In this document: positions 1 through 12,100 of the stretch, in pieces | Position numbering within the stretch: position 1 is the first letter of the stretch | How the letters are laid out: each line of letters opens with the position of its first letter | Source of the DNA: Amia ocellicauda | Lineage: Eukaryota; Chordata; Actinopteri; Amiiformes; Amiidae | NCBI RefSeq assembly: GCF_036373705.1 | Contig: NC_089866.1 | Location: forward strand, 24,716,001-24,780,000 | Direction of reading: 5' to 3' | DNA length: 64,000 nt | Notes under the pieces: generated by a model | Databases searched by the model: none | Told to the model about the DNA's origin: nothing | What the model saw: the letters and a program-made list of their open reading frames with translations, nothing else | Program-made: the position numbers and the translations under genes

Positions 1-1182
1 AACCTGGATCACCACCACAGTGACAGTACCTGACACTGGGACACACACAAAACCCTTCCAGCTTAGCTTGCTCTCCCCTGACATTAGGATTACACCTTGA
101 GCGAGTTCAGGCTCTAGTCTCTATAGACACACTTCTTCATGAGATACGCTGTCTTCCGCTTGTTCAATTCTAAATGTGGCTTTTCAAGGACAAAAGAGAA
201 ACGCAATGACAAAGTCAACTGAAGTCATTTTTGACGTTTTTTTTTTTTTTTTTTTTTTTGGGTTACAGCTACGATGAAGTCCAACCCACGTGTGATCCCC
301 TACCCGTGACCTGCCTCTTTTTGCAGGGGTCCATGACAGCCCTGCCCTGATCACCGCGCTGAGCAACACGAAGCCAGGACCACAGGCGATACAGTATTAT
401 ACCCGACTACTGGTGCTCAATTCAGCCGAAACGCAGCTTGCTTGATGAGCATTTATACCAATATGCAACCCCCTCGGCTTCATCTCATTTCTACGGTGCA
501 CTTCTATTACACATGATTTGCCGAGTCAAAATGCGCCAATCACACCCGGCACGCATTTATTCCCGTGATCGTTAGGATTACCGTAATTATGAGTATTGAC
601 TATTGTGCATGGGCTCGTTTTAAAGGTCCAACTGAATTGCCATCCATTTTTATCGTGCAAGTCGCCCTGTGCACGTCCCCCCTCTCCTGAAATATACTGC
701 ACGCCGGTTATTCGGGATAAAACTGATCTGACACGTTACTTTTCAGGATGGCTTCATGGTCAAGTGAAATCGTCGTATTTTGCAGATGAATGCTTTTATA
801 TTTGAAAAGCGCATCTCCGTGTAATGCAAGCATCGATCATTTAAATGAAATCCTGTTCCGTGCAGTAAGTTATTATAAGCTTATCATACAATACCATGAT
901 ATAGCAGTGGTAATAGTAGTTATTAAATATTAATACTAATAATAATACAATTGCGCTGACGATAGAGCGTAAGCAAGCACTAGGTTCTGTTGGTGTAAAG
1001 AGGCCTGGAAAGTTGCACTAGGCCCTGACAGTAATATTTATGTAAAACATTAAAATCCCCACTAAAATTAAAAATGCATTGTTCATTGACTCTGGAATCG
1101 GTCCCACAATGCTTAGGTTAGCATGTCAAAGCAAAAAGACACCCATCTGAGGCGGCCGTCTCCGGGATTGAAAAGCACCCAC
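1..1182 (-). other. ATXN2: ATXN2 intron 1 (partial, runs off left edge)
   Basis: Because the exon at 1183-1289 ends in a donor site at 1181-1182 and is read leftward, the sequence to its left is the beginning of the next intron. It holds a 20-base poly-T run near 239-259 and AT-rich sequence around 900-960. I see no coding exon or recognisable repeat in it. Confidence 0.6.
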
Positions 1183-1289
1183 CTGCCCAGGCTCTGTCGG
1201 CCGCCGGTCCCCCCGCCTCCCCCGGCACCAGAGGCCGCAGCAGGGCCGCCGCCGGGTTTTCGGTTACCACCGGCCTGCTTCATTGACAT
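1183..1289 (-). CDS. ATXN2: ATXN2 (ataxin-2), first coding exon
   Basis: Ataxin-2 is an RNA-binding, stress-granule-associated cytoplasmic protein with Lsm, LsmAD and PAM2 parts encoded by later exons outside this window. The exon begins with an ATG at 1289 and reads MSMKQAGGNRKPGGG, then an Ala/Gly-rich stretch, ending GRQSLGR before a GT donor at 1181-1182. The mammalian protein has the same arrangement around its polyglutamine start: VYGPLTMSLK before and at the Met, then an RKPGG motif, then GRPGLGRG at the exon end. Even the in-frame codons just upstream (VYG) match, but a TAA before them rules out a longer amino terminus here. There is no polyglutamine tract, only one Gln near the start. 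The call is supported by the BRAP gene next door, which is ATXN2's neighbour in other vertebrates. Only 35 codons are visible, so the assignment rests on a short match plus synteny. Confidence 0.75.
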
Positions 1290-1960
1290 GATGATGATCC
1301 CATACACGAGTTATTGACTATTGATTTACTATTTTCAAAATCAAATGAAAAATAAAAAAATCTAAAATAATAATAACACTAGCTCAGCTGTACAATCTAT
1401 TTTTTAAAAAAAATCTTAAGTATTCTATTTTTTGTCGGTTTAAAAAGACAATATGTCAACGATCTTCAGTAAATGAAAGATGAGAGTTTAAGTTCCCGTC
1501 TTATTGTTTCCTTAAATTGTATTTTAATGACTACAAACAGGATTTTCAGCTCTCTCAGTTTCTCTCTCCGTTGCTCTCGGCGAAAAGACCAAAACAGTCT
1601 GAAAGGAGACAAAAAAAACGGCGGAGGGATATAGCCAGGGCGCAACGCTGCGTACATCCCACGAATCCCCCTCCCTGGCGTCTGACAGCTCTCCCGAGGG
1701 GCCGATTAAGAGACAGGGACCCTGGTTTGGATTAAACCGAGTGACATTAACACGGATTTCAGTTGACACTTGGTTTTAGCACCGGGACCGGCGTTGGGGC
1801 CAGTCGCACTATTTACAGGAAGTCGGAAGGTTACTGAAAAAAGTGGCGGCGATGCGCCTAACCACGTGAACCGGTGCGAGTCTCACACACGCCAGCAGAG
1901 CAGCCCGTGCAGGAGCGCGAAAGCAGCGTGTGTAAAAAGTAAGGATGGGAAAGCAATGAC
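1290..1960 (-). promoter_or_regulatory. ATXN2: Likely ATXN2 5' UTR and promoter region
   Basis: This sequence lies directly upstream of the ATXN2 start codon on the minus strand. The part at 1590-1930 is richer in GC and CpG than its surroundings. It includes a canonical CACGTG E-box at 1863-1868 and an ETS-type CAGGAAGT near 1816-1823. No TATA box is obvious. The transcription start cannot be placed from sequence alone. Confidence 0.4.
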
Positions 1961-2840
1961 CAATTCAAATTAATATGTATGCATGAATATATTGTTTAGT
2001 TAGCAGTAGTAATGCCATTTATTAATTAACAAACCATTAGTGTAGGTTCCATAGCGCCCCCTCCTCACACACACTTTATATTTTGCACTGACATCGTCAT
2101 GTGTAAGCTGTCATGGGGTTTGCAATAAAGCTGAACAAGCAGTGCGGTTGAATAGATGTAAGAGTAACCCAGTGGGCTGCTGCTGTGTATATTATCAATC
2201 AAGGTGGTGTAGATCCATGACGAACAGCGATGAATGGGGCCGCGTTATTGCAAGCGCTAAGCAGAAGCATTTTAGGAGTGGGAGGTACTATGTCAAAGTC
2301 ATTTTGAACACAGGTCAAATGACACCAAACACGTCATCTGTCGTGTATTTATTTTGTATCGATTCCAAATAACTCCACACAGGCAGTAATCGGCATTTTT
2401 ATTTTATTTTATGGGAACACAATAGCTATAGTCATTTCATCCCACTAAAAATGTGCATCCCTAACCTTTCCAAATCATAGTACTGTTTCAGAGATGAGAG
2501 ACTGAAGATGTATGTTTACATGTATGTATGCATGCATGCATGTATATATTTCATTAATGGGGGCACGGGTTAAATTATCCATAAGAAAATCGGATTTTTC
2601 TAAAATATATGGATATACGCGGTTAAAGGTAATTTGTATTTTAATAAGTATATAACACTGGGAAATGGGATAGTGTTTCTTTGTTAGGCCTATATAGGTA
2701 AACAATGAGAGGAACTTCCTAAAACAAGACACACATAGCATATTAATAACGTTGTACATCATGCTGACGTTTACTGTATTTTGAATTATTTTTTTGTTTT
2801 GTTTTACTTTGAAAAATATCGTTATATATATATATATATA
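1961..2840. other. Intergenic, low-complexity patches
   Basis: This AT-rich sequence contains a short tandem run of TGTA/TGCA units at about 2518-2550 and a (TA)n run at 2823-2840, into which the adjacent Tc1 element has inserted. I see no coding sequence. Confidence 0.5.
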
Positions 2841-4194
2841 CAGTGAGGGAAAAAAGTATTTGATCCCCTGCTGATTTTGTATGTTTGCCCACTGACAAAG
2901 AAATGATCAGTCTATAATTTTAATGGTAGGTGTATTTTAACAGTGAGAGACAGAATAACAACAAAAAAATCCAGAAAAACGCATTTCAAAAAAGTTATAC
3001 ATTGATTTTCATGTCCAAGGATGTCAGGGACAAGATTGTAGACCTACACAAGGCTGGAATGGGCTACAAGACCATCGCCAAGCAGCTTGGTGAGAAGGTG
3101 ACAACAGTTGGTGCGATTATTCGCAAATGGAAGAAACACAAAATAACTGTCAGTCTCCCTCGGTCTGGGGCTCCATGCAAGATCTCACCTCGTGGACTTT
3201 CAATGATCATGAGAACGGTGAGGAATCAGCCCAGAACTACACGGGAGGATCTTGTTAATGATTTCAAGGCAGCTGGGACCATAGTCACCAAGAAAACAAT
3301 TGGTAACACACTACGCCGTGAAGGACTGAAATCCTGCAGCGCCCGCAAGGTCCCCCTGCTCAAGAAAACACAGGTACAGGCCCGTCTGAAGTTTGCCAAT
3401 GAACATCTGAATGATTCAGAGGAGAACTGGGTGAAAGTGTTGTGGTCAGATGAGACCAAAATCGAGCTCTTTGGCATCAACTCAACTCGCCGTGTTTGGA
3501 GGAGGAGGAATGACCCCAAGAACATGGAGGTGGAAACATTATGCTTTGGGGGTGTTTTTCTGCTAAGGGGACAGGACAACTGCACCGCATCAAAGGGACG
3601 ATGGACGGGGCCATGTACCGTCAAATCTTGGGTGAGAACCTCCTTCCCTCAGCCAGGGCATTGAAAATGGGTCGTGGATGGGTATTCCAGCATGACAATG
3701 ACCCAAAACACACAGCCAAGGCAACAAAGGAGTGGCTCAAGAAGAAGCACATTAAGGTCCTGGAGTGGCCTAGCCAGTCTACAGACCTTAATCCCATAGA
3801 AAATCTGTGGAGGGAGCTGAAGTTTCGAGTTGCCAAACGTCAGCCTCGAAACCTTAATGACTTGGAGAGGATCTGCAAAGAGGAGTGAGACAAAATCCCT
3901 CCTGAGATGTGTGCAAACCTGGTGGCCAACTACAAGAAACGTCTGACCTCTGTGATTGCCAACAAGGGTTTTGCCACCAAGTACTAAGTCGAAGGGGTCA
4001 AATACTTATTTCCCTCATTAACATGCAAATCAATGTATAACTTTTTTGAAATGCGTTTTTCTGGATTTTTTTCTTGTTATTCTGTCTCTCACTGTTAAAA
4101 TACACTTACCATTAAAATTATAGACTTATCATTTCTTTGTCAGTGGGCAAACGTACAAAATCAGCAGGGGATCAGATACTTTTTTCCCTCACTG
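2841..4194 (+). mobile_element. Tc1-like transposon, long terminal inverted repeats
   Basis: The termini begin CAGTGAGGGAAAAAAGTAT on the left and end with its near-complement on the right. The inverted repeats extend about 170 bases inward (2841-3013 against 4022-4194) with only scattered mismatches. The element sits inside a (TA)n microsatellite, consistent with the TA target of Tc1/mariner. Its transposase gene (3011-3987) is broken, so this copy cannot move by itself. Confidence 0.95.
3011..3987 (+). pseudogene. Tc1-family transposase, inactivated
   Basis: The reading frame starts [13 protein letters not shown] with the usual bipartite helix-turn-helix DNA-binding region, then the first catalytic Asp in [11 protein letters not shown]. 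Around 3510-3545 sequence is lost and the frame shifts; the normal segment leading to [11 protein letters not shown] is missing its start. The second Asp (QHDNDPKH) and the Glu (NPIENLW) then appear in another frame, separated by 34 residues, the classical DD34E spacing. A further in-frame TGA at 3886-3888 replaces an expected Trp codon, and the C-terminus resumes to a TAA at 3985-3987. With one frameshift and one nonsense change the protein cannot be made intact. The termini and protein belong to a Tc1 family widespread in fishes. Confidence 0.93.
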
Positions 4195-5151
4195 TATATA
4201 TATATATCATGCGATACAATCATTTTTGAAACTGTGTCATAACCACTTATTGCAATAACACACTTAAGAAAACACATCAACTGTATAACTGGTAGAAATA
4301 TGTAACGTCCATTTCAGTCCTTATGTGAAGCTGATCCCAGAATAAAGAAGCTCTCGCAGGTGACTTAAGAGCTAAAGAATGAATGTGTTTTGTTTCAGGA
4401 TATTTGTCAATATAGTTTCAGCTGATACATATTTTTCCCAAAGAGGAATTTATAATAGTTCACATTGGTATGTAGTTTGCCTCATACGATATCTAAGTAT
4501 TGTTTGTTTCCCAACCATTTGAAACTCACACTTACCTAACTTTAAAATTATGCATGACACACCAACCCCTGAATAAAAATCCTCCCCTTTTAAAAACTTG
4601 AAAATCAAACTTACCTCTCAGCAAGAATCCTGTTTGTCTTGATACATAGACTCATTTGATTCAGCTATAAACTTATTTATTCCTAATAAATTATCAATGT
4701 TTATTATTTCTTTATTATAGTTTATCTTACATGTGACTTTTCCTTGTGTCCAAAACTTGTGTATGGCGTGACTGATGGCACACTGGTTCAAAAACACTGG
4801 GTTCACAGATGTAAAAATGCTTTTCATCATTATGATCATAATTGCAGAAGCCTATTTTATTAATGTATCCATATACAGCTAGGAGGGTGGTTTCAAATGA
4901 AGTCAGTTCTGGGTACAGTACTGAAGCCCCGAAGCTTCTGTAATTAAGATTAGTTGTGCAAACATGGAGTAGAAAGGGCTTACAGCAAAATTAAACTGCA
5001 AAATATATGCAGATTTTTAGAAGTCTGTTGGTGGTCTTCAAAAAATACATAAAGTTATGGATCAAGCATCTTGTATAACCCATCACGCCACCTGTGAATG
5101 TGGCTGGCAAAGCTCAATAATTTTTAGTTTAGATTTGCACACTACTATATA
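4195..5151. other. Intergenic, no gene seen
   Basis: The stretch is AT-rich single-copy-looking sequence between two Tc1 elements. No open frame resembles a protein and I see no RNA gene or repeat structure other than the flanking (TA)n. Confidence 0.5.
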
Positions 5152-6217
5152 CAGTGCCTTGCAAAAAGTATTCAGACCCCTGACGACAGCTCTCAAATTA
5201 CTGAATTACAAATGGTACATTGAAATTTCATTCCGTTTGAGATTTTATTGTAAAACACCAACTCAAAGGTAAGGCGACATTGGTTTTATGTTGGGAAATA
5301 TTTCAGTTTTGTTTTTCTTACAAATATGTTGCTTGCATATGTTTTCAACCCCCCACATGTGGTCAGATGAAGGAGGAGATGGACTTCATTATAAATATCT
5401 AAATCTTGGCTCCTTTTTACAATCTGAGGATTTGAAATTTAAAAATATAATATTTGGTATAGCCACCTTTCGCAGCAATAACAGCTTTAAGTCTTTTAGG
5501 GTAGGTATGTACCATCCTTGCACACAGTGTTGGAGTGATTTTGTCCAATTCTTCTTGGCAGATTTTTGTTCTCAAGCCACTCATATGTTGCTTTGGCCTT
5601 GTGCTTGGGATCACTGTCTTGCTGAAAGGTGAATTTCCTCCCAAGTTTCAGTGTTTTAGTATTTTGCTCCATCCATTCTTCCTTCAGTTTTAACAAGATG
5701 CCCAGTCCCTGCTGATGAGTTGCATCCCCACAGCATGACGCTGCCACCACCTCACTTCACTGTAGGGATGGTATGTCTTGAGGCATGGATATTATTTTGT
5801 ACCCTTTTCCTAATCTATGCATTACTTTAACTGCTGTAGAATGCTCTTTAATCATCATTTTCCTTCAGATTCACAGTCTGACCAATGATCTTTCAACAGT
5901 GGAGTTTTTATCCAGAAAATGTGACAGCAACTCGAATGGTTCACAGGTGGAGGCCAATGGTAAGGTAACTATGTCCTTGTTACGGTTATTTCTTTCATCT
6001 GTGTAAACTAGGAGCTTCCACAGCACACGGGTTGAATATGTATGCAAGCAACATATTTCAGTTTTTTTTGTTTACACATATTTCCTAACATAAAACCAAT
6101 GTCAACTTAAACTAACTGACTTCAAGTTTCAGTGTTTTCATTCAGAATTTCAATGTACCATTTGTAATTCAGTAAAAAGAGAGAATTGGTCAGGGGTCTA
6201 AATACTTTTGCAAGGCA

Positions 6218-6220
<3 letters not shown>
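5152..6220 (-). mobile_element. Tc1-like transposon relic (CAGTGCCTTGC family)
   Basis: The left end CAGTGCCTTGCAAAAAGTAT is mirrored at the right by its complement ending at 6220. The inverted repeats continue for about 70 bases, including the stretch around 5200-5235 against 6136-6175. The left flank is TA, while the right flank reads TG then (TA)n, a likely point change. Minus-strand transposase pieces lie between 5417 and 5750. The N-terminal half of the transposase is missing, and this looks considerably older than the element at 2841. Confidence 0.88.
5417..5750 (-). pseudogene. Tc1 transposase C-terminal remnant
   Basis: Two overlapping minus-strand frames hold recognisable pieces of a DDE transposase. 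One reads FQQDSDPKHKAKATYEWLE, the region of the second catalytic Asp. A second frame reads RLKAVIAAKGGYTKY, the usual C-terminus. The stretch that should carry the catalytic Glu (NPIE) is not preserved, and the frame is lost between the two pieces. No helix-turn-helix region is present. Confidence 0.85.
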
Positions 6221-6249
<29 letters not shown>

Positions 6250-8704
6250 TCCTCTACATTTTTGCAATACTACTACTAATTGGGATGAGTTACTGCTCTT
6301 ACAAGAAGTACTTGTTTTTGACACAGATATGAAATAGAAAGGAAGTTACCTAGTTTCATAGTAAGATCAATATAAAACATCAACTACGAGCGTAATGAGA
6401 AGTGCCAGATTTGATGTAACATTCTACCTCCTGGTTTTAAGCCCAAAAACTCCTTTTGAGCCTCGCCAGTCTTTGCCCTACTACATTCTTCTCTCTGACC
6501 AAAATTTGTCTCATTAAGCATTTAACAAGGCAAAAGGTGATAAGAGTCTCTATCCAACCCAGATTTCTAATTACGACAGCTTTTTATTTAAAGGCTTTAG
6601 CTAACAGTACAATACCAATGTGCTGCTAAGGCGTTCTCACGTCATTCACGTTGGGTCACAGTTTACAATCATGGGTTTCCATTCCATTCTTAATGAATTG
6701 ATGTATGATGTCCGAGTTCTCCTGTTAATCACGCTTACGGACAGGGTTATAGACTAGGTTTGGGGTTTGGGCTTATACATATTATCAACATCAGAACAGT
6801 GTAAGATGCATTTATACCTTTCTTGGGGGGGATTCATACATCAATTCATTATGAACTGGTATTGATTATTGTAAAGTGTTACCGAATTGTGCATCAGGGA
6901 TTTGTCAAACAAGGAAAGAAACCAAATTCATAGTGTGCAAGACTATTTGGCACCTACCTTACCAATCCAATACCAAATCTAAACACCCCCCCAAAAAAAC
7001 AAGACTCCTAGAGCTTGGGCTTTACTTTTGGACTGGCAAAGAAAGAAACCAGAACTGCTGCAGGAAGCATGATGCATTTGGGTCAGTTTTGCATGGGTCT
7101 TGTGTGGTACCCTTGTGGACAGCACTACAGTCCTAGTGCTTGGATACAGCTCTAAAATGAAGGTTCTAGTGTTCACAAGCATGACGGGCCCACCCACACT
7201 GCTGTATCGGTCAGACAGTGGTTGACAGGCAGTCGCTGCTTTAAACCACAGTTGTTCCTCCCCAAAGAATGTTTCTGGAGTGCATTCAGAAGCCAACAGC
7301 ATTATGACAAAACGCACTAGGGAAATAATCGGACACAAGAGGGGGAGTGCTGCTGCATTCCTTTAGACATCGATTTCATATCAACAGCTGCTAAGGCCCA
7401 GACCTGTGAGGGCTGCCAAGAGTGGACTGAGATATTGACTTCCCATGGTGGAAAAACAAATTCCCCATGCATCTGCTTCCTTTGTGATACAGTCAACAAG
7501 ATGGGGTGCAGAACACGGCCATATGAAAATGAGCAGTGTTAGTACAAGTTTGACACAGTAGCAGCAAGCACAGATTGGAGCAGACACGAGTACATGGGTA
7601 TCTGGGCATTTGACTCTTGTGAACCCATAGAGGAGGCTGATATTGGCAGCATGGATGTGGATGTAGGAAAGATTATTCCTCCGTGGGTTTGTTTTTTCTT
7701 TATGTGCTCATTTTAATACAGCAGGGCTCTGCCTCACAGTAGAGTTGGGAATGTTCCCCTTGGCTTGAGCAAAGGGTCTAGTTTACTCATGGCTCTCCAG
7801 TGCGGTTTGGCTTACAGTGCCATTCCAAGGCAGAGTACCTTCAGCTGGTCAGTTAAAGCCAATAATACAAGATTCATATCCTACCATATTGCAGCTGAAA
7901 ACATAGTAGCTTTAATATTTTAAAAAGTTTTACAAATCTTTTTAAAGTACATAAATAAAAAGAGCAGAAGTTTACACTTAGGAACAGTTAACTTGTGCCA
8001 TGCGGTTGCCGATAGGAGGCATTCAACTTCTAGGAAACAGTATGTCCAGTACTAATGAGCTCCTCTATGTTATGCAAATCAGGAAATGAAAGCCACAGAT
8101 GCTGAAAAGAGATTATACACACAGCACAGCCTAAAGGGTAACTTTCATGGACATTTCACAGAATTAGAGCTGCTTCGGTGGGTTAATAGAACAAACGCTT
8201 AAGCAGTGTTATACAAGCGGATTCAACAAGAAATTGTGGAGTGAGTGAGGCCCTAAAAAAGACAGCAGTGATTCCACCCAGGATTAGCTAGCGTTTTTGC
8301 TCCTCTCATTCCAAGTAGTTTTTTGGACTTTCATATCCTCCAAGACTTGGATGTTAAGCAATGGAAAATAAATATTGAAGGGCTTGAGACTACCTGGAAA
8401 CAAGTATAAAAGCATCCCATTCTATACGTTAAGATGAATATGATCGCTAACTCTGTCAATATTAGAATGACGACAACAAGCTTTTAATATAGGAAACATT
8501 ATGGCTGAAAAACTTGAACACAAACAGAGGTTGAGATCCATGAGGTGGGAGAGAGATATGGAAATCCCATGATCTCTGTAACGGATTCAGTCGGCCAACA
8601 CTTCCAAGTAGGAACAAGCTTGAAAAATGCAGTTTCTCCATCAATCCTCTCACTGTGTCCAGGGCCACACCGGCTACACTGATCTCCAGGTCTTAGCTGT
8701 CCGA
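6221..8704. other. Intergenic between ATXN2 and BRAP, no gene seen
   Basis: After a (TA)n run at 6222-6250 the sequence is ordinary AT-rich DNA. Short open frames at 6876-7590 do not resemble any protein I know and lack codon structure. Part of the right end is probably BRAP 3' UTR, if the poly(A) signal at 8705-8710 is not the only one used. Confidence 0.5.
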
Positions 8705-8710
8705 TTTATT
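8705..8710 (-). terminator. BRAP: Candidate BRAP polyadenylation signal AATAAA
   Basis: On the minus strand AATAAA occurs about 95 bases past the BRAP stop codon. The spacing is compatible with a short 3' UTR, but other signals further left cannot be excluded. Confidence 0.45.
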
Positions 8711-8805
8711 TTTTGAGTTGAATGTGCTATATTTTTGATTGTCAGTAATTCTGTTCATGTAATGGAGCTCTGGCACTAGCAGTTGTTTTTAGTTTTAGTC
8801 TTTTC

Positions 8806-9160
8806 TTATTTGCCCCTCTTGCCCCGGCCCTTTCTGGCAGACAGCTTGCTGGTGGCACTTAGCGTAGGGGAGGGGGCAGACGCGATGTTGATCTGACCCT
8901 CCTGGATCTCCTGCCTCGCGTCGGCCGGCATCTGGTTGATCTGCTGCTGGGTCTCCAGGTAGAACATGACGTCGCGCAGCTGCTCCTGGAGCTCGGTGAT
9001 GCGGCCGTCCTTCTGCTCGCCCGTCTCACGCATGTGCCGCTCCTCCTCGCGCAGCTGGGCCTGCAGCTGCGCCTGATTTGCCCGCAGACACTTGTTCATC
9101 TCCTGCTCCTCCTTCAGCTCGCTGCCCAGCTTGGCCACCTTGTTCCCCAGCTGAGTGCAC
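8806..9160 (-). CDS. BRAP: BRAP exon 12 (last coding exon)
   Basis: The exon encodes the rest of the coiled coil ([20 protein letters not shown], then [19 protein letters not shown]) and the basic tail, ending at a TAA at 8806-8808. The acceptor AG is at 9161-9162. It completes a split Lys codon with exon 11. It is notably GC-rich compared with the flanking introns. Confidence 0.97.
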
Positions 9161-12100
9161 CTTGTGCGTAAAAAAAGAGCAGGGAAATTAATTGAGACTG
9201 GACATCAAAATCCAGGCTTGAGAAAGGACAGGATTGGAAAGTCTTAATATATATATAAGAATATAAGGAAAGTGGACTGAAAATGAACTTGAGTAAAAGC
9301 AAAGTCATGTTCAATAGCTTTTTTGAGAGTGAAGAAAACTAAAACTAAACTAAAATCAAAAGATAGTCAAGTTATGCCTACCTTGGATAACAAATCAGGA
9401 CAGATCTTATAGAAGAAATTAAAAGAAGAGTAAAAATGGGATAGATTACATTTGGTAGTAATGGCTCGCTTTCGAAAGGAAATCTACCCATTTGCCTGAA
9501 GAGACAAGTATTTGAGCTACCAGTGCTCACCAATGGTTCCAAAACCTGGTCACTAAAAAAAATTATATAAAAACTGCACACAACACAAAAAAGCGCAGAG
9601 ACAACATATAACAAGAATAACAAGAAGAGATGGTAAAATGAAATAACGACCTATAATGATGGCATACATTTAACTTAGTGTGCTATATGGAATCATCACT
9701 AATCAGGGTTTAACTTAAGGTGGGCATTAACTCAGTACTGAGCACAAAAATTATGTTTTGATTTTTAATGTCTTATTATGGTATGCTCTATCAATCGGAT
9801 TTATACAAGCAAGACTTTTTATTGATGGAATGAACATGACGGCTTCTTCCAAAAAAAACTTTCAAAACATATCTGGGGAGTGAGGGAAAAAATGAGTCCC
9901 TGGAAAACAGCAGAGTCTGGCTGTCACAGAGTGGGAGATCCCTTGTTGCAGGTTAATTTCATAATCACAATCCATCTGGAGCTTTCTAAATGCATTACAA
10001 CAGCTTGAGAAACATGTGTCTCTATTCTATATAAAGCCTTCATTTTTGTCACAGTTTTCAGGGAACTGTCATAGATTAACTAATAAGAAGGTCTGCCAAT
10101 GGTTTGTGGACACCGTCAGCATGGGTTTGACAAAGGTTGGTCTTGTTTAATGGGAAATGTCTCTTAGGGTGCTACAAATATGGCAGTTGACAGAGACTTG
10201 ATCAGCTTCCATGCGAAAGACTAAAACTACTAATTAATTCAGCAGGAATGAAGGATAAATCAGCCGGATTCTCAAACGGCCACAAGCTGCAATGCAACAT
10301 GTACTTGGACTACTGTCATTCTGAATTTACATACATTATGTGGATGATCGTATAATCAGCAAACTGAGAAATGAGCATTGAGCCTCTTAAAAGAGCACAG
10401 ACAGTGACCCAATTAATTCCTGGTCTAAAAGGAATGTCGGATATAGATAGCCTAAAAAAAGCTTAATTTATGAAGCTTGCGAAACAAGGAGAGTTAGCCG
10501 AGACTTAACAGAGGTATTTAAGATTGTCATGGGTAGATGAACTACGTTCCTGCTGACAATGGGTTTTACAGCTACCAAGAGATCACAACCAGAGGCTAGA
10601 GCTGGAATCTGAAGGAGGACAAATTGTCAACCGAATGGAGAAAAATATTTTTTCCTAGTCAGGCAGTAGAAACAAGGACTCTCTTACCCTTTAATGAACG
10701 GATGGGGCTACAGTTTTAGTTTCACTCTTCCTGCATATTGTTTTTATTATGCAAGAAAGCAATCAGTTTCATGAGGAAAATCGTGTCACACAAGCTGGTG
10801 CCATGACAAGTTTACATAATCTTACTTCCTCTCCAGAGACTGCTTGTCTTTTGCCAGTTCACTCAGCTTCTGTTCCAGGCTGTCACACTTCTCAATGGTC
10901 TCTTTGAATTTAGACTTCATGTTATTGATCTGTGGACGCACCAGAGCAGTGTCAGTGCTGATATCATTCAGGATGTAAACGTTTTTGTACTGTAACTGCG
11001 GACGTTGGTACGTCTACAATTAAATCGATTTCACTCAAACCTGCAGGTGACAGAGCGACTGCAAGAGAAACAGAACCGTTTCCAATTGGAAAAGAAACAG
11101 AAATACTAGTGTACACAAACCAGTGTTTTTCCCGTTGTGTGGACATATACCAGCTCCTAGTTGGTTGTAGCTACAAATCTAACTATTCTTGAATTTAAAT
11201 GAAACAGGGTTTATTAGGAATTATAACATAATGCCAAACGTTGATTTCCTCAATGCATGCAAAGTCTCTGCAGAGTTATATGAACTCTGTCACCTAAATT
11301 TACATTCTGCCTGCAGACAGGAAGATCTACTTTTAACTGTTCCCTGGTGTGTGTCCATTCTGTATGTCTGCTGCGAGAATTTTCAAAGGCTCTTTCCAAT
11401 GGGAGACGGATGTTGATGTAGTTCTATTAAATATTTCACTTGTGTACAAATCTGACAGATCCATTTATTTTCCTGAATTCCTCTGAGGATCATTTTTTAC
11501 ATAGATGACAGTTCATAAAGCCAGCCATGTTTAAGTATTTCAGTTATTGAAACAAGCACAACCTATATACTAGGGTAGGACAAGTGTGCAGTTGTCAGGG
11601 GATGCTATAACTGGATCCATCTCCAGGATAATAAACGCCACCTACTGGCAAAATGTGAAACTATGAAATTTTAAATACAGTAAATTCAAAAATCCTTCAG
11701 GACATTGTATTTCTGCTGTTTAAACTGTGCCAGGGGACACACATTACAGTGTAACAGAGTGCCTTTGCGGGAGTTCAGGGAGAATAACTTAGATTCCCTT
11801 TTGTTTTCATATGGATTGCTTCTTGGGTCAGAAGAAATCTCAATAATAAAGCAGAACTGGACAGATCTGCACACACAAAGCACATTTCATTTTTTTTTTT
11901 TTAACAGACAGCTCCAAACTGAAGGATAAACTTGTAAAACAGGATTAAACTGAACCGAGTAACACTAATATATATACTCAAAAAGTCATAGAAGAAACTT
12001 TTCTTACCTCCTCTGCAGTATCTTTTTCCAGGTGAACTATTTTATTTTCCCAATAGATTCTCTGCGATTCCAGCTGACTGGTCAACAGGTATGAATACTG

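Noticed and set aside
1123..1317. Proline-rich plus-strand open frame overlapping the ATXN2 exon
   Set aside because: It is the complementary-strand reading of the Gly/Ala-rich ATXN2 first exon; the minus-strand reading has a conserved start and a proper donor.
3226..3624. 132-codon minus-strand frame in the Tc1 element
   Set aside because: Antisense shadow of the transposase pseudogene, whose catalytic motifs are on the plus strand.
5288..5632. 114-codon plus-strand frame
   Set aside because: Antisense to the Tc1 transposase remnant at 5417-5750.
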